Positions 25,148-38,100 of a DNA stretch of 64,000 nucleotides are shown piece after piece. The DNA lies in assembly GCA_023055505.1 (NCBI GenBank), contig JALIRH010000063.1, positions 1,629,501-1,693,500 of the forward strand. Direction: 5' to 3'. Below the pieces are notes generated by a model. That model ran no database searches. It was not told the DNA's origin and saw only the letters and a list, made by a program, of their open reading frames with translations. This DNA comes from Callipepla californica brunnescens (Eukaryota; Chordata; Aves; Galliformes; Odontophoridae). Each line of letters begins with the position of its first letter. The stretch's first letter is position 1. The translations under genes were made by a program, and so were the position numbers.

Positions 25148-25168
25148 CGCACACACGCACACACGCAC
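25106..25168 (+). repeat. (CA)n / (CACACACG)n microsatellite
   Basis: An alternating CA run followed by units with a G for A change (GCACACAC repeated). It marks the left edge of the CpG island and can be expected to vary in length between individuals. Confidence 0.97.
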
Positions 25169-25499
25169 TCCCGATACCGCTGAAGACCCGAGGCCCACCG
25201 CCTCAGGAGCACTGAGGGTGCCTCCACAGGGCGCCCACCGAGCTTCGGCCCTGTCGCCGCAACATCACCCACGGCTCTTAAGCCACCACAATATTATTTT
25301 AAGTAAGAGCCTGGAAGAGGAAGTGCGGCAAAGCGGTGAGGAAACTTGAAAGCCACTCCCCGCAGGGCAGGGGCACACAGCAGCCGGACTCCGGCTCCTC
25401 AGAGCCGCACACGTTTCGCGCCCGGACCGAGGATAACCCCTTTCGTCGCCCGAGGCGCGGCCCGACGTTAGCGGCACCGCTCCGGGCGCGGCCGAAGCA

Positions 25500-25613
25500 C
25501 CGACGGGCGGGAGCTGAAGCGGGCAGAGCGTGGCCGGGAAAGCAGAGCTGAGCGGCAGGGCGCAGCCGGCTCTCCCGGCACCTCCGGGGCGGAGCGCGGC
25601 TCGGCATCCGCAG
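25500..25613 (+). other. PRKCD: PRKCD candidate non-coding first exon (a)
   Basis: A strong donor, CGCAG|GTGAGCGCG, follows 25,613 in the CpG island. The first coding exon starts 33.7 kb downstream with an acceptor in the 5' UTR, so the gene needs at least one upstream non-coding exon; this donor is the best match. The 5' limit is arbitrary because the start site is not visible. Use of this exon and of the alternative ending at 25,782 is inference. Confidence 0.55.
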
Positions 25614-25667
25614 GTGAGCGCGCGGCCACAGCTGCGCCCCGTGGGCGGAGCGCGGGGCGGGGAGCGC

Positions 25668-25690
25668 CGGGCCGGGCCGGGCCGGGCCGC
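25668..25690 (+). repeat. (GGGCC)n short tandem repeat
   Basis: About four and a half copies of GGGCC between the two candidate first-exon donors. GC-rich pentanucleotides of this kind are often variable. Confidence 0.85.
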
Positions 25691-25699
25691 GCTGCAGCA

Positions 25700-25782
25700 G
25701 TGGGCGCCGCTCTCTCGCTCAGTTTCTGTCTCGCTCTCCGCCGGGATAGTGCCCAGAACTCGGCGGCGGCCCCGTGGGAGCG
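25700..25782 (+). other. PRKCD: PRKCD candidate non-coding first exon (b)
   Basis: A second strong donor, GAGCG|GTGAGTGCT, ends at 25,782, just downstream of the initiator-like pyrimidine stretch. It could be an alternative first exon of PRKCD. A weaker donor-like site follows at 26,159 (GGCG|GTAAGGAG). The 5' limit is a guess. Confidence 0.45.
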
Positions 25783-26436
25783 GTGAGTGCTGGCACCTGG
25801 CCCCCGGCGCGGCGGCACCCTTTGCCCGGCCGTCCCCGCCTCGCCCGCTCCGCGCCGGAGTGAATGAGGAAGCGAGACGGGATCCGGCTTCCGTGGGGCT
25901 CCCGGCGGGGAGAGGGGCTGCGGGCCGGGCCGGGCCGCCGCGAGCGGAGGGGAGGGGGGCGAGGCAGTGGGGCTCTTCCTCAGAGCGTTTCCGCGCTGGG
26001 GTTCGGGCCGAGCTCGGGCCCGTGCGCTTTGGCCGGTTCGGGGAGCCGAGCCCCGGCGGTGCCGGGATGGGGCCGGCTCCTCCGCCAACCGCGGGCCCGA
26101 GCGGGGCAGGTCCTCCGGCGGGCGGCCCGGGGCTGCGTCCCGTGGGAGGGATGAGGGCGGTAAGGAGCTCCGTGTGCCCGCAGCCTCCGGTAGGGACGCG
26201 GGTTGGCTCGCCGAGACGGGTAGCGCCAACTTCTTACTCTTCTTTCTCTTTTTTTTTTTTCTTCCTACCCGTGCGTGCCGGTGCTCAGTTTCTGTCTGTG
26301 TGAGGCAGGTAGTGCCCCATCCTCTCCGCGCTCGGTTTCCAGCTGGCTGCTGGCAGAAAGCAGCAGGGCGGCTGCGAGCCGGGGAGCAGCAGTGCCCGCT
26401 CCTCCCGTGCACGTGCCGGGCGTGCACCTCTCAGTC

Positions 26437-26535
26437 ACAGAATTATAGGGCTGGAAGGGTCCTGTAGGGATCATCGATTTCAACCCCCTGCCAAAGCAGC
26501 TTCATAGACCAGGTTGCACGGGCAGGCGTCCCGGG
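26437..26535 (-). mobile_element. Short CR1 3' end, antisense
   Basis: Reads TCACAGAATTATAGGGCTGGAAGGGTCC, GGGATCATCGATTTCAACCCCCTGCC and GACCAGGTTGCACGGGCAGG, the outermost part of an antisense CR1. It is inserted at the right edge of the CpG island. Confidence 0.85.
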
Positions 26536-29500
26536 GGGAAACCCATCTTCAGCTCATCGCTGGGGAATTCCTCGCTTTCATTAGGGTGTGAAATACTGCA
26601 GTCAGGGATGTGTGGATCTGGTGACCTGGCAGTGTGCTGCTTCACCCCAGGAGTACAGTGCAGGCAGTGGTGGTATGGATGCATCGTGCCCCTCCCCCCT
26701 ACCCTCACCTCTGGGCAGCTACAGGGACAGAGCCAAACTCACACTCAGAAAACAGGTGCGAGCGAGCAGTGCTCCTGCCTTTCCTGATGAGGTGAGTTTA
26801 AAGTCAGGATTGCAACTTCCAAATGTCTCTCTCAATAGCTTGCATCAAAATTCTGGGTGCTCTCGTGTGTCCAGCTTCTGTCAGATCTCATTTGGACCTT
26901 GGCCTCATCTCGCACGCTCTGTCTGTTAACGCTGCAGTAAGCCAGGAAGCAGCCAGTCCCGCTCCCCTTCTCTTCCATCAGATAATGCCGTGTGGCATTG
27001 TATCAATCACTCATGGAGCTATATCGTAACACAACTGCTGCAGCTTTCTGAACAAGAGATTTTCATCAAGAATCCTAAGAATCCATATGCAACATTTCCG
27101 ATTTCTTTTAGTTCCTGAAAATGACTGCTTTACAAAAATTAGAGTTTATGTTTAATAGTTGGACTGCTGGCTTTTGGTTACTCTAAGGCGCTGCTATGGG
27201 ATTTTTGAGGAAGGAATGAAACAGAAGAGGCTGCAATGCATGGAGCAGGGTGTGTTTGTGGGTTTCATAACAGAAATCCATTTTTAAAATGCAGCTATGT
27301 GCTTTAGGTTAAGGAGTGCTTGCATGCTGGTAATTTCAATTTTGACCCATGTACTTTCAGAAAATGTAAGACGTTCTGCTGTTCTTTTCAGCAGTCTCTT
27401 TGTAGAATTGAATATAGCAAACTTCTAAAGGAGTATGTTTATCAGAACAAAATGTATAGCTTTTGGAAACAATCATTCAAGAAGTAAGGCACATCACATA
27501 TTTTAGTGGGCATTGTTTGTGTGGTTCTGCGTGATGCTAAACTTCAAACAGTTTAGAGGTGTGATAGACAAGTTGCAAGCTAACAATATTTGGAAATTTT
27601 CATCCTACATCTCATAATTCAGGCATTGGTACAAAGAAATTGCTGCCATTTGGTGGCTGACACATAAGATCCTGTACTGTTACATGGCTGTAATGTATGT
27701 GCTAGGGTAATGCTGTGTCCCTGAATTTGTTTGGATCAGGAGGATGCTCAGATTTTTCTGAACAAGGTTCAAACTTTTTTCCATCTGTGTTTCATGATTC
27801 TGACCTCCTGTACAGCTATGCCTGTTGAGAGGTGGGTTACAATGTTCTTACTGAATGGAACTTGGAAGTGTTGCAGAACAGCCGGCTTTCTGATCACACA
27901 GCTGGTTGAAAAGGTACAAGAGGGATTGATTTTTACACTAGAAATTACTTCTGAAGTAGGAAACTTAAGAAGTTATGTTGCTACATTAGTTAAAGAGAAA
28001 CCTTTGGAAGAGTCTTTCAAAGAAAACTCGATGATTTGCTACTACACAGTTCAAGGAAATGTCAATACACCCTGGAGAGGTTGCATCTTTTCTAGAAATA
28101 ATTTATTTCCTAGGAAAAGTGTACAAGCTTTTAGGTCTCAGAGGCTCTTCTAACATCTAAAAGCTGCAGTCATCAGAATTAAAGTTCATCTCAAACTGAG
28201 CACTTTGGGGCCTGCTAGTTACAATTCACCATCCATCTTGATTTCAGTTGGAAGGCCTCCAGTGTCGTCCTGTTGCTTTGCTCCTCCACCCCATGCCACA
28301 TTGCTCAGCTCTGGCTGCAGCTCCTGCCAAGAGGAGCCCCTGCACCAGCCCTTGCTCTGCAGCACTCTGCCACCAGGGCTGGGACTGCAGCATGTCTGGG
28401 TGCACCACAGTGAGCTTGTGTCCAGTGAACTGCAGTAGCATCTACAGCAAAGCTGCAGCAACATGAGCCTTGGTGTGCACTGTACAGCGTAAATACTTCC
28501 CAGGTGTTAGCCAGCACTGAGGTATGTGCCTGTATTGGGTTCACTGACCCAGGTATTTTACGTTCCCTAAGGCTAACTCAGGCGTGTCTCTTGGTGCTGC
28601 AGTCAAAACGCATCATGTATCGATACTCTACCATCCCCTTCATTAAATATGTATGGTACACATTTAACCTACCATAAAACAAATGGAGGGAAGAAGGAAT
28701 AGCGTAGAGATTGAAGTGGCTACTGCATGTGAGTCAGAGCTGAATGACAGAGATGACGGGATTTACTGTCAGAGTCTGAGGGCTGACTGTCTTTGTTAGG
28801 ATCCTAATTCCTGATTTAATCATCCACTGATGAGAAAGGACATGGGATGTTTTACTCTAGAGTTGTTTTTGCATATGGTGTCTCCATCCTGGTTGTCAGG
28901 TTCTGGCCAAAAGGTGTCTAATAAATATCAGATCAATTTGTTTTCCAGTTGTTGTTATAACTGCTTTCTCCACAATAAAACTTCTCAGCTTTCTCTGAAT
29001 CTTTCTTCACCTGCTTGATATCGGTGCAGAACTCGATTCTGTTGAGTGGTACGTGGAATCAAAGGAATGAGCAGGAAAAAGGGGGAAACTGCCTGTTATT
29101 CAGAGCTCTTTGGGCAGCACAGGAAAATTAATCTCTCCACATCCACTTGACTGTGCTTTGCAAAGAGACAATGAAGAAATGAGCTGTGAGAGCTCTCTGT
29201 AGAAATAACACTGAAGGGACTTGTGCTTGGTTCTGGTTTAAACGGCAGTTGTTTTTAACTGCCTTTAGGAGAATTGCTTCGTGACCACTGCTGGTACCAT
29301 AGGGCTGCCTGGATTGTACGGACTGCTCCAGCATTCTGCTGCTTTTCTCAGTCACCAGGAAGGGTTAAGAAGTGAGGTCTCTGGCAGAGGAGCACCAGAG
29401 ATATCACAAATCTGGGCTTGGCGAGACTGCTGTAAAATATATTTCTGTTCTGATCTGAACCAGACTCTTCTACTGTAAGTACCACTGATAAGGACAATGG

Positions 29501-32500
29501 AAATACCGTGTGTATAGCTGCATCTTTCTGATTTTCTTTTATTTTATAGTTGCCTTTTTCTTTAATGAAAATGCATGTAAATGGAGCAGTATGTCAACCT
29601 GTCAGTGACAGAAAGGAGCCCTGCCATCCACGCACTGAGTTACATTTTGAAGCTATTGAATTAGCTATTGCTGTTTTCTGAATGATGATAGATTTGACTG
29701 CTTCTGACTCTGAGAAGGAAATGATATGGGGAGATAAGTATCAACAGCTGCAAACCAAAGAGGCAGACCATAGAATAAATTCTTTAAAGATATTTTTCCA
29801 ACAAAAGGAAGTGCATGAAACTGCTGAGTATGTCTTATGGTATCATCTCTTTTTTTTTTCCTGCTAATTTGTTTGCTCTTGAATGTAATGTGCTTTCAGG
29901 AAAAGTTTATGGGAGACTTCTGAGGGAGGGAGATACACGCTTGCCTTTCTGATGAGCAGTCCATCAGGTCTACTTAAAGAATAAAAAGCAGTGCTTCTGT
30001 ATTTGCCAGAAACAGCATCTTGAATTTGAAGGTGCTACCCACTAAGGAGAAGAAAATGGATATGTAACATGTGCTCTTACCCTGTTGTTACTCATACTTT
30101 GCCTTAGAGGTGCGAGTGAAATCTGGTCTTGTTTGATATATCTGTGCACGAGTGGCTCTGATTTGCTTTGTGCAAACCCTAACCTAGGGTTTTGTCTTCT
30201 GCATCTCATCTATGATTTGAGTGTTAATAGGTGTGGCTAAAACACAGCTACTCACTGTAAATACTGCATATCCTGAAACATTTGCAGTAAATGTCAACCT
30301 CAGCCCCAGCTCTATTCCCCAGCCTGGAGCTGGGAAGTTGTATTGCTGCTCTTCTGGGGCTGACAGCCCAGAGCTCTTGTCAGTTCAGGTTTGTTGGATG
30401 GCAGTTTTGTAATGATGAGGTGACAAAGAGAGAAAATACTCAGGTCAAGTTACCTCTGGAATATTTGAATTCTCTTTTTTTCCTCCCTTCATCAGTGCCC
30501 ATTTACTAGAAATCTACTGAAATCCTCATTTGTGCATTTAATTCTCCCTCAGATTCTCTGGTTTCTTTTCAGAAGTGCAGTTCAGGCTTTGCCATGGTTT
30601 CTCTGTCTGAGGAATTTGTGAAATCCAAGTGTTTGGTCTGTGCTACTTTGTACTAATTTCCGTGATGTTTTAATATTAAATATTAGACAGAGCTTATGGG
30701 AAGAAGTGTTCTTGGCTGTGAGTCAGGTTTACCCTTCAGGTAATGAAGTTAGGGAGGTCCTTTTCTTTTTGTTTGTGGATTTAGATTCTTGAAGATGTAG
30801 GCGGATACGTGAAAAGCTGATCCAAGATGTCTAGCAGACAGGCTCACTGTTAAGCTTGGCTTCTGCAGAGTGCCTGTTTCTGGGAGGCTCCCCAGTGAGT
30901 GCAAAGGCAGTGCAGCTAAGCTGTTGCTAACATGTTCAGTGGCTGCTGTGAACTGTGCTTTTCTGAGTGGTGGCTGAATTTGATTCTTTTTTCAGCAAAG
31001 GAGGAATCCTGTAACTATCCCTTAAAAGAAAATTATCCTCAACAAGCGTTCTGTGTAATAGTTTGGTAAGAATTTAGAAAGTATGATCCAGCCAGCAGCT
31101 GGTAGGGGCCATTAAATGCTCGTTATGTTGTACTGCACTGGAAAACATGTATGATCAGGCACTATGCAGTAACTCTGGACATCTGAACTGTCGTGTTTAT
31201 GATATGACACTGACTGCCCTGTAGATCTTATCTCAAGATCTGTATGGTGTATTTTGTAATGTCTCTGGATGACTTCACGTTTTGCTGGTGCCACTGAATG
31301 ACCAAAGGAAGCAGCATTTGGTACCTTCACTGGTGTTGATAGCTGAACTCGATAATTCACTTGCTAAGGAATGCAGTTGTTTGTGAGAATAAGAGCCCTT
31401 CTGAAGGTAAGATTTGGTCCTGTTTATTTTGAAAACTGTGTTTAATGTACATCCCTGTAGGAGAATACAGATGGTCATCTTGCATTAAGAGTGTGCTGCT
31501 AGAACTTCTGGATTTGTTAATTAACTGTCCCCATTCCGGATGAAATCAGTAAATAATCTTACAGTAGGATCTGAAGCCTTCTGTCCTACAAGTGTCTCTG
31601 CATATATGGACTAGATTTATAATAAACGCTTTCAATACTGATAGATTTTTCTTTTCTCAATAGGCTGCTGCTTCTGCTCGCTAAGTGGTAACAATGACTG
31701 TTGCTCACGTCCAGGGTTGTAGCCCATTAATGCTGTATCCTTGCTGAGCTGTGAATTGCTTGCCAGCTCTTCTCTTGTGCATGTATTGGCTGATGTCTGC
31801 GGCCTCTGATGAACTCAGATACCCTTACTAATGACTTGGGAATGCTGCAGTGGCCATCAGCATTCATGGGCAAATATCCAAAGTGGATCTATCTGTCAGG
31901 AAATTGTAAGAACTCTCATATTACATTCACCTAGTGTTCCTCAAGATTGGTGGAAGGAATATTACTAGATAATTCACTCCCATTGTGGGTTTTTTTTTTG
32001 TTTTTTTTTACAGGCAAATTTTTGCAGAAATGTGAGATTTGGACCAAAGAGTTAGCAGATCCTCCTGTTAATTCCCATGGGACTTGCATTAGGCCCTTAT
32101 TCTTTTTGGTATTTTCTTTTCCTCCAGTTTCCTCAGGCCCTTACAGTGAGGGAATCTAGAATCAGTGTGTACCTCTCTGCTCATCTGTTAGCAAAACTCG
32201 CTTCATTGGATATACACTTGAGAAAAGTGTGGAAGGTTCTCTGGGGATCTGATTGTCTGCACTTACTCGGTCTCAAAGATTTGAACAGAGGTTGATTTCT
32301 TCTCCAGGAAGTCAGGATGCATCTGCATCATGGCTTGCCTGCTGTTCTCAGCCATGGCTGGCTGACTTCTGTAGCTGTGCCACCACAGCCTCTGTGCAGG
32401 TTCACCAGAATGCATGCCTGCAGGAAAATCTGTTATACTTCAAGAGTGACTTTCGTTGCCATCCTCAGAGTGCAGCCTGCAGTTATACTGGTGGCACTGG

Positions 32501-34004
32501 TGGCATCTGACATGCCTGCTTTTGCATGCAAATATTATGCTATTGCTGTTTCAGATAAGTACTTCAGCTAGACTAAACATATGCACCAAAAATGAGAAAA
32601 AGCTTCACTTGAAGTAGATGATAATGCTCTGTGGCAGCATGGAGTTCATACTATTTTTTATTTTTTATTTTTTTTTAAGAATGAGCTTTCTCAGATTGCA
32701 TTGCTACTTAGAAGGTGAAGCTACTGGACCTGCACCACCAACTTGCTTCCCAGCAGACACCCCATGAGCTCGGTGAAGCCATCCATCACAGGAGAAATTG
32801 GCGATGTTGCTGCCACTGGGAAGCACCAGTACCACTGTCGTCTTGGCACAGAAGTTGGTGGATTGGTGTTGTAAAGGCAAGAGCAGCAGTGTGAGCATAG
32901 TGATGGAGCTGGTTGCAGCATGAGCAGCACAGCGCAGTGATGAGAGCTGCTGGGCTGCATGATACCACCCATCCTTGTTGGGCCGCGTTTGTTGGAGAGA
33001 TACTGCTGGCCCCACTGCCTTCTCACTTCAGCCTTGCAAACTCCAGCTCCTTTCTGAAACCTTGGTACTAGAGCACAAATGCCTGCTTTCTGGGGCAGGG
33101 AGAAGTGCTGCACTCGCTGGCTGCTGTTTTCAGCTTCAGTTTAATTTGCAAGTTCTCCCATTCCTAGCTGTGTTGCGAAGATTTTCAAGGCAACTCCAGA
33201 ACTCCAGTGCAGGCACTACTTGCAGTATCTGTCAGACTGGTTTTCTAACCTGTTTTAGGGTATTGCAAATTGGAATTAATGTTGCTTTCCTTTTCCAGTG
33301 GGTGGCAGTTGAGGCAAAGAGAAATGTTTATTTGCTTGGTATTTCATATAGATGTGCACTGAAGGCATGCAGAGTGAAGCCAGAACTGGCCAACCCTTAA
33401 TGGCTGACTGGTCTCTGCTTATGTCACATTCTTTCCTTTTTTATTGCATCTCCTAGCTGGGGAAAAGGGCAAATCAAAGGAGCTCTTGTGACCTGGATAT
33501 GTTTTTAGTTTCAGTCTCTTTTGTGTGTACTGTTCTCTTGCTTATTTCCTTCTTCTCTTACTGCTTAATAACTATGAGCCAAATCTCTGTCTTTAGAGCT
33601 TTGCATTATTGCCTCCCTAATTTTCAAACGTTCATTTTCTCAGATCTCCATTTTGATTTTGAATGCAATAGCACTCATTGCCATTTTTCACTGAACTCAA
33701 GCCAGAAGAAAATACTCATTGTCATACGTGTTCTTAGCGTTTCAAGAGCTGTTGACAACATAAGTCTCAGCAATGCTGGCTCTGTGTTTGTTCTTCTGAC
33801 CAGACCCTCTGAGGGTCAAGCATATATTATTCAAGTATATATTATTAAAACAGTGTATTAGATTCAAAGTACTGCTTAACCGAGGCACACAGTAGTGCAT
33901 TATGCATTTAGTGAATATATAGTTATAAATGAAATGCAAGTGAAATGTATATTTATGGAAATAATATAAATTCTAATGTGTAAATTACTGCATTTCTGAA
34001 TATC

Positions 34005-35172
34005 ACAGAAACACAAAATAGCTGAAGTTGGAAGGATCCTCAAGGGTCATGAATCTCCCACAGGCAGGGCTACCAGCCCTGGCTCTCCATTAAATGGGGA
34101 GCATTTAATACTAGACCAGGCTGCCCAGGGCCCCGTCCAGTCTGGCCTTGAACACCTCTATGGATGGTGCATCCATAACCTCCCCGGGCAGCCTGCTCCA
34201 GCACCCCACCACTCATTGAGTAAAGAACTTCCCCCTGACATCCAACCTAAATCTTCCCTCCCTCAACTTTAAACTATTTCCCCTCATCCTGCTGTTATCT
34301 ACCCTCTCAAGGAGTTGACTCCCCTCCTGTTTATGTGCTCCCTTTAGGTACTGAAAGGCTGCAATTAGGTCTGCAGCCTTCTTTTCTCCCTTCTTTTCTC
34401 CAGGCTGAACAAGCCCAACTCCCTCAGCCTGCCTTCGCAGGGGAGGTGCTCCAGCCCTCTGATCATCTTCCTGGCACTCCTCTGTACCCTCTCCCAACAG
34501 CTCCCTGCCTTTCTTGTACTGGGGGCTCTATACCTGGATGCAGTATTCCAGATGGGGCCTCACAAGTGCAGAGTAGGGAGGGAAATTCCTCCCTGTCCCT
34601 GCTGGCCACCCCTCTCCTGATGGAGCCCAGGATACTACTTGCTTTTCAACCTGCAAGAGCACATTACTGGCTTGTGTTAAGTTTTTCATCCATCAGGATC
34701 CCCAGGTCCTTCTCTGCAGGGCTGCTCTCAATGACTGCTCCTTCCAATCTGTATAGATGCCTGGGATTCCTCTAGCCCAAGTGCAAAACCTTGTACTTTG
34801 CCATGTTGAACCTCGTTAGGTTCACCCAGGCTCACCTTTCAAGTCTGTTAAGGTCCCTTCCTTCCACCGTTTGAACCACACCACTCAGCTTGGTGTCATC
34901 AGCAAACTTGCTGAGGTTGCACTCAATTCCATTGTCAGTGTCATTGATAAAGATGTTAAAGAGCACCAGTCCCAAGACAGACCCCTGGGAGACACCTCTC
35001 ATTACCAGCCTCCATCTGGTCATAGAGGGTGGTGATTAATGGTTCTGTCTGCAGCCTTTCAACCAATTTCTTATCCATCAAGTAGTACACCCATCAAATC
35101 CACATCCCTCCAATGTGGAGATAAGGATGTGATGGGGGAACATGTCAAAGGCCTTGGTAGAGATTAGGTTAA
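34005..35172 (-). mobile_element. CR1 LINE, 5'-truncated, antisense
   Basis: The largest repeat in the PRKCD intron. It begins with AGCTGAAGTTGGAAGGATCC and runs through the C-terminal coding part ([14 protein letters not shown] near 34,400) into reverse transcriptase sequence. The minus-strand frame at 34,832-35,023 has [19 protein letters not shown] and the FADDTK box. It ends near 35,172 after CATGTCAAAGGCCTTGGTAG. Stops and frameshifts are spread through it. Its sequence differs clearly from the 11.5 and 18.7 kb copies, so it belongs to another subfamily. Confidence 0.94.
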
Positions 35173-38100
35173 ATCTAGTTTTTTAAATTGTGACAAGTAT
35201 GTAAGTCAGTGCTGAGAACTGAAGTCATGTTGAGAACTGTTCTTGGATGAGGGAGCATCATTTCCCCAAGCTGTTAAAGCGGTGGTTGGGCTTTTCCAGT
35301 TCTTCCCACACTGCACATTTTAGTTAAGTTCTTAAGGCTGCTTCAGAAGGTATTTTATTTTCATGATTAATGAACTAGTGTTTTATATTCTGCAATATGT
35401 GGTTATGGATTGTGTGGTTGCCACTTAATCCCCATTTTCGCCCTGAAGAAAATAAGGCTTTCTGTAGGTTAAATAAAGTACCTAGCCCAAAATTTATCTA
35501 GTTGAATTGGATAACGTTATTATCAGTATGCTTCAACAGCTGTGCCAAATCCAAATGGTGTCAGCTCACGCGGGGTTCTACTTCATCACATTTTACACTG
35601 ATGCAGTCAAATAAAGCTTCTGTAAACACAATCATTATAAACACTTAGGGAGATTATCCACTTAAGTGGATACAAATTCTGCTGCTGCTTTAGAGCAAAG
35701 TTCAGCTTGATTGTTGGGTTTAACTTGTAAAACTATTTCAGACTCCCAAATAGGAAAGTATCCATTAAAAAAACCTTGTCCCTTTGCTGCGTGTGAAATA
35801 AATGATGAGAAATTATGAAGGCATCAGAGAGTTGAGCTTCATCCTTTTGGCACCTATGCTCTGATTTTTCTTGTCAGTAGTACTCTTTGTAGTGACCTGA
35901 AATTGAAATCTTGTTTTTATTTTCTTTACGTTGCAATGCCCTGAAGGCCATGCCATAGGACATAGCATGTGTTCCATTTTGTCAGGTAATCCATCAGAAA
36001 ATCGCTTCTTTTTCTTTTCTCCTACAAGAAAAGCATCTGTTAAGCCTGCAGTGTGAGCTGGTTGGTAGAAACAAAAATGGCTTCCTTTCAGTTCCTTACA
36101 TTTAGGTAGCTGTTGATTATTGGATTGAAATTTGCTGAGCAAATGGTGTACATTAGATTATTTTAAAAGGTTCAGATGCACACACATATACAGTGATTAT
36201 ATACTTCGGTAATGTTTGTTTGTCAAGGGGAGGATTTATGCATTATTTCTAGTTGGGATGAAAAATTCCCTATTTATGTTATGGTTTAGATCATTTCTTC
36301 CTGTAAGTTGATTTCCTTGCTGATTTCCTGTAAGTTGATCCTAGTACCAGAAGAAGTTCAGAGTGAGTCTAGGTAGAGGGATGTTCAGTTTGTTTGCTTT
36401 ACCTAACTCACGGGGGCTGTACAGCTCTGTTTTGAGTTAGAGCCCTCCAAGCTGGGCTGTTCACTCAGTGCTTTTCAGTCACTGTCCCGAGGCAGTAATA
36501 TGAGTGCTCAAAACACCTCAAAGGAAAGACAGCCATATCTAGGTCTTATCTTAAAAGCCCAAATAACGCAGTCAGACACGTGTAATTGAGAGTTCCTGTG
36601 CTAGGCAAGTTGTCTTAGGCAGACCGAAATGGAAGAGCGTGTGCTTGTTGTGCTGCATTTAATTTTGTTTTAGTTACTAAGAGCATGCTATTGCTTAATA
36701 AGTAAAAGTTAAAGGCCACTTCACAAGGGCAGCCTGCTTGTGTCTCTGTGCTTTGGGTGTTATTTCTTTTGGCCTTTAATCCTTCCTTGACGTTCTGATG
36801 GATGACACTGCAGTAAGTAAATGAAGAAGAGTGTACTTGCAACCTTCTGATGAGAGACTTACTTTGGAAAATGAGCTTAATAACTCTTATGAATTGCTTA
36901 ACCTAAATCTCTCCAAGTAATTTGTTAGGGAACTTTGTGAAGCTACAAAAACTAAAGATGCATTTTGTAGTACATCAGTCTTTCTACTTTCTAAGTTGTT
37001 TAAAACCTGTGATTGAATACAGTAGTACAGCACTATCTAACATCTGTGCTCAGTGCATGAGACGACTTTGGGGGTGGGGGCACAACTGGAGCTGCACATG
37101 GAACTCTGAAGGGATATCACAGGTAAAGTGCTTTTGTGTTAGATGGCAGAACTGTTCTGCTGCTGCATGACTGCTGATGTATTTTGTAGCTGGGGTTAAC
37201 TGTGTGCTTGTTGCTTGCTCAGAAACGTGGGTAGAGCACTGTGCATGTTGTCTGCTTGTCTGTCCTGTTGCAGCAGCCTGATCGCAGATCCCAGCTGTGG
37301 GACCTCGCTGTAGGATGTCCTTGGATGGCAGTCCTGACGCTTGTAGTTTGCCTCGTATGTTCTTTAGGACTTCACAATGTATTATGTCATTTCTGAGAGT
37401 TTTTTTTTTTCCTTTCATTTAGACTTTACAGCAAGAATTTACATCCTGTGTGCTCTTGCAGGTGTTTTAAAGAGATGGGGAGAAAACTAAGGGAGTAGCT
37501 GGGAAAGGAGGCTTTGCCATCTTGAAAAAGAGGCTGGGGAAGTTTCTTGGTTTGTTTGATCTTTTCACAGGTTCCACTGAGACTCTCCCTTGGCATCCCT
37601 CCAGAAGCCATGTTCCTATGCTGACTGTGTCCCTCTGATGCAATTTTTTTTTTTTTTTTTTGCAAAAAGTTGGAATTGCAGTATCATATCTGTCTTGTTT
37701 TTATCCAAGGTCGTGGTTGGAGGTCTTGCAAATTTTCACGCTAAATTATTTCTTTGTTGTGAATCTTCTGAATTCTTGATGTGGTAATCTGCAAGAAAGT
37801 CATCAGTGAGCAGAACCTTTTCCTGTTGGAGAGGTGACAGTAATGCAGGTGGTAAAAACTATGGTGAGTGCCTGTAGCATGTTTGGTACAGTCAGAGGTT
37901 GGATATAGGTGAAAGAATGCCAAGTGTTGAGTGCGTTCTCACAGTCTCTGAGTCTTTGTATGGTATGCAAGGACTGCAGCTGAGCTTTGTCTTCAACATT
38001 TCAGTGTTCCTATGCTCTGTGGAATTAGCACTCTTGTAACTTGTGTTCAGCCTGGATAGCTGGAGATGGGGAGCGATGTCTGAATAATTTCCTTTAGTTG

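Larger units (their letters stand above)
25180..26420. promoter_or_regulatory. PRKCD: CpG island; PRKCD promoter, possibly bidirectional
   Basis: The only strongly GC- and CpG-rich block of the window, densest at about 25,380-26,220. It has several GC boxes (GTGGGCGGAG and GGGGCGGGGA around 25,640-25,665) and no TATA box in a convincing place. A pyrimidine-rich initiator-like stretch lies at 25,710-25,740 (TCTCTCGCTCAGTTTCTGTC). It lies at the correct end of PRKCD, and the base-composition skew of the flanks reverses across it, so transcription may start in both directions. The exact start sites cannot be read from sequence. Confidence 0.9.

Noticed and set aside
24804..25349. 181-codon + frame spanning the (CA)n run
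   Set aside because: It consists of CR1 3' UTR plus the microsatellite (His-Thr repeats) and is not a gene.
25468..26427. 319-codon minus-strand open frame in the CpG island, and the + frame at 25,530-26,303
   Set aside because: Very GC-rich DNA has few stops by chance. The translation is Pro/Ala/Arg-rich without a domain, and several overlapping frames on both strands are equally open.
27731..28153. 140-codon + frame in the PRKCD intron
   Set aside because: No recognisable domain, no codon bias and no fitting splice context; consistent with a chance frame.
30180..30200. CCCTAACC / AGGGTT near 30,180, reminiscent of telomere repeat
   Set aside because: Only one unit and a short palindrome; no tandem array.
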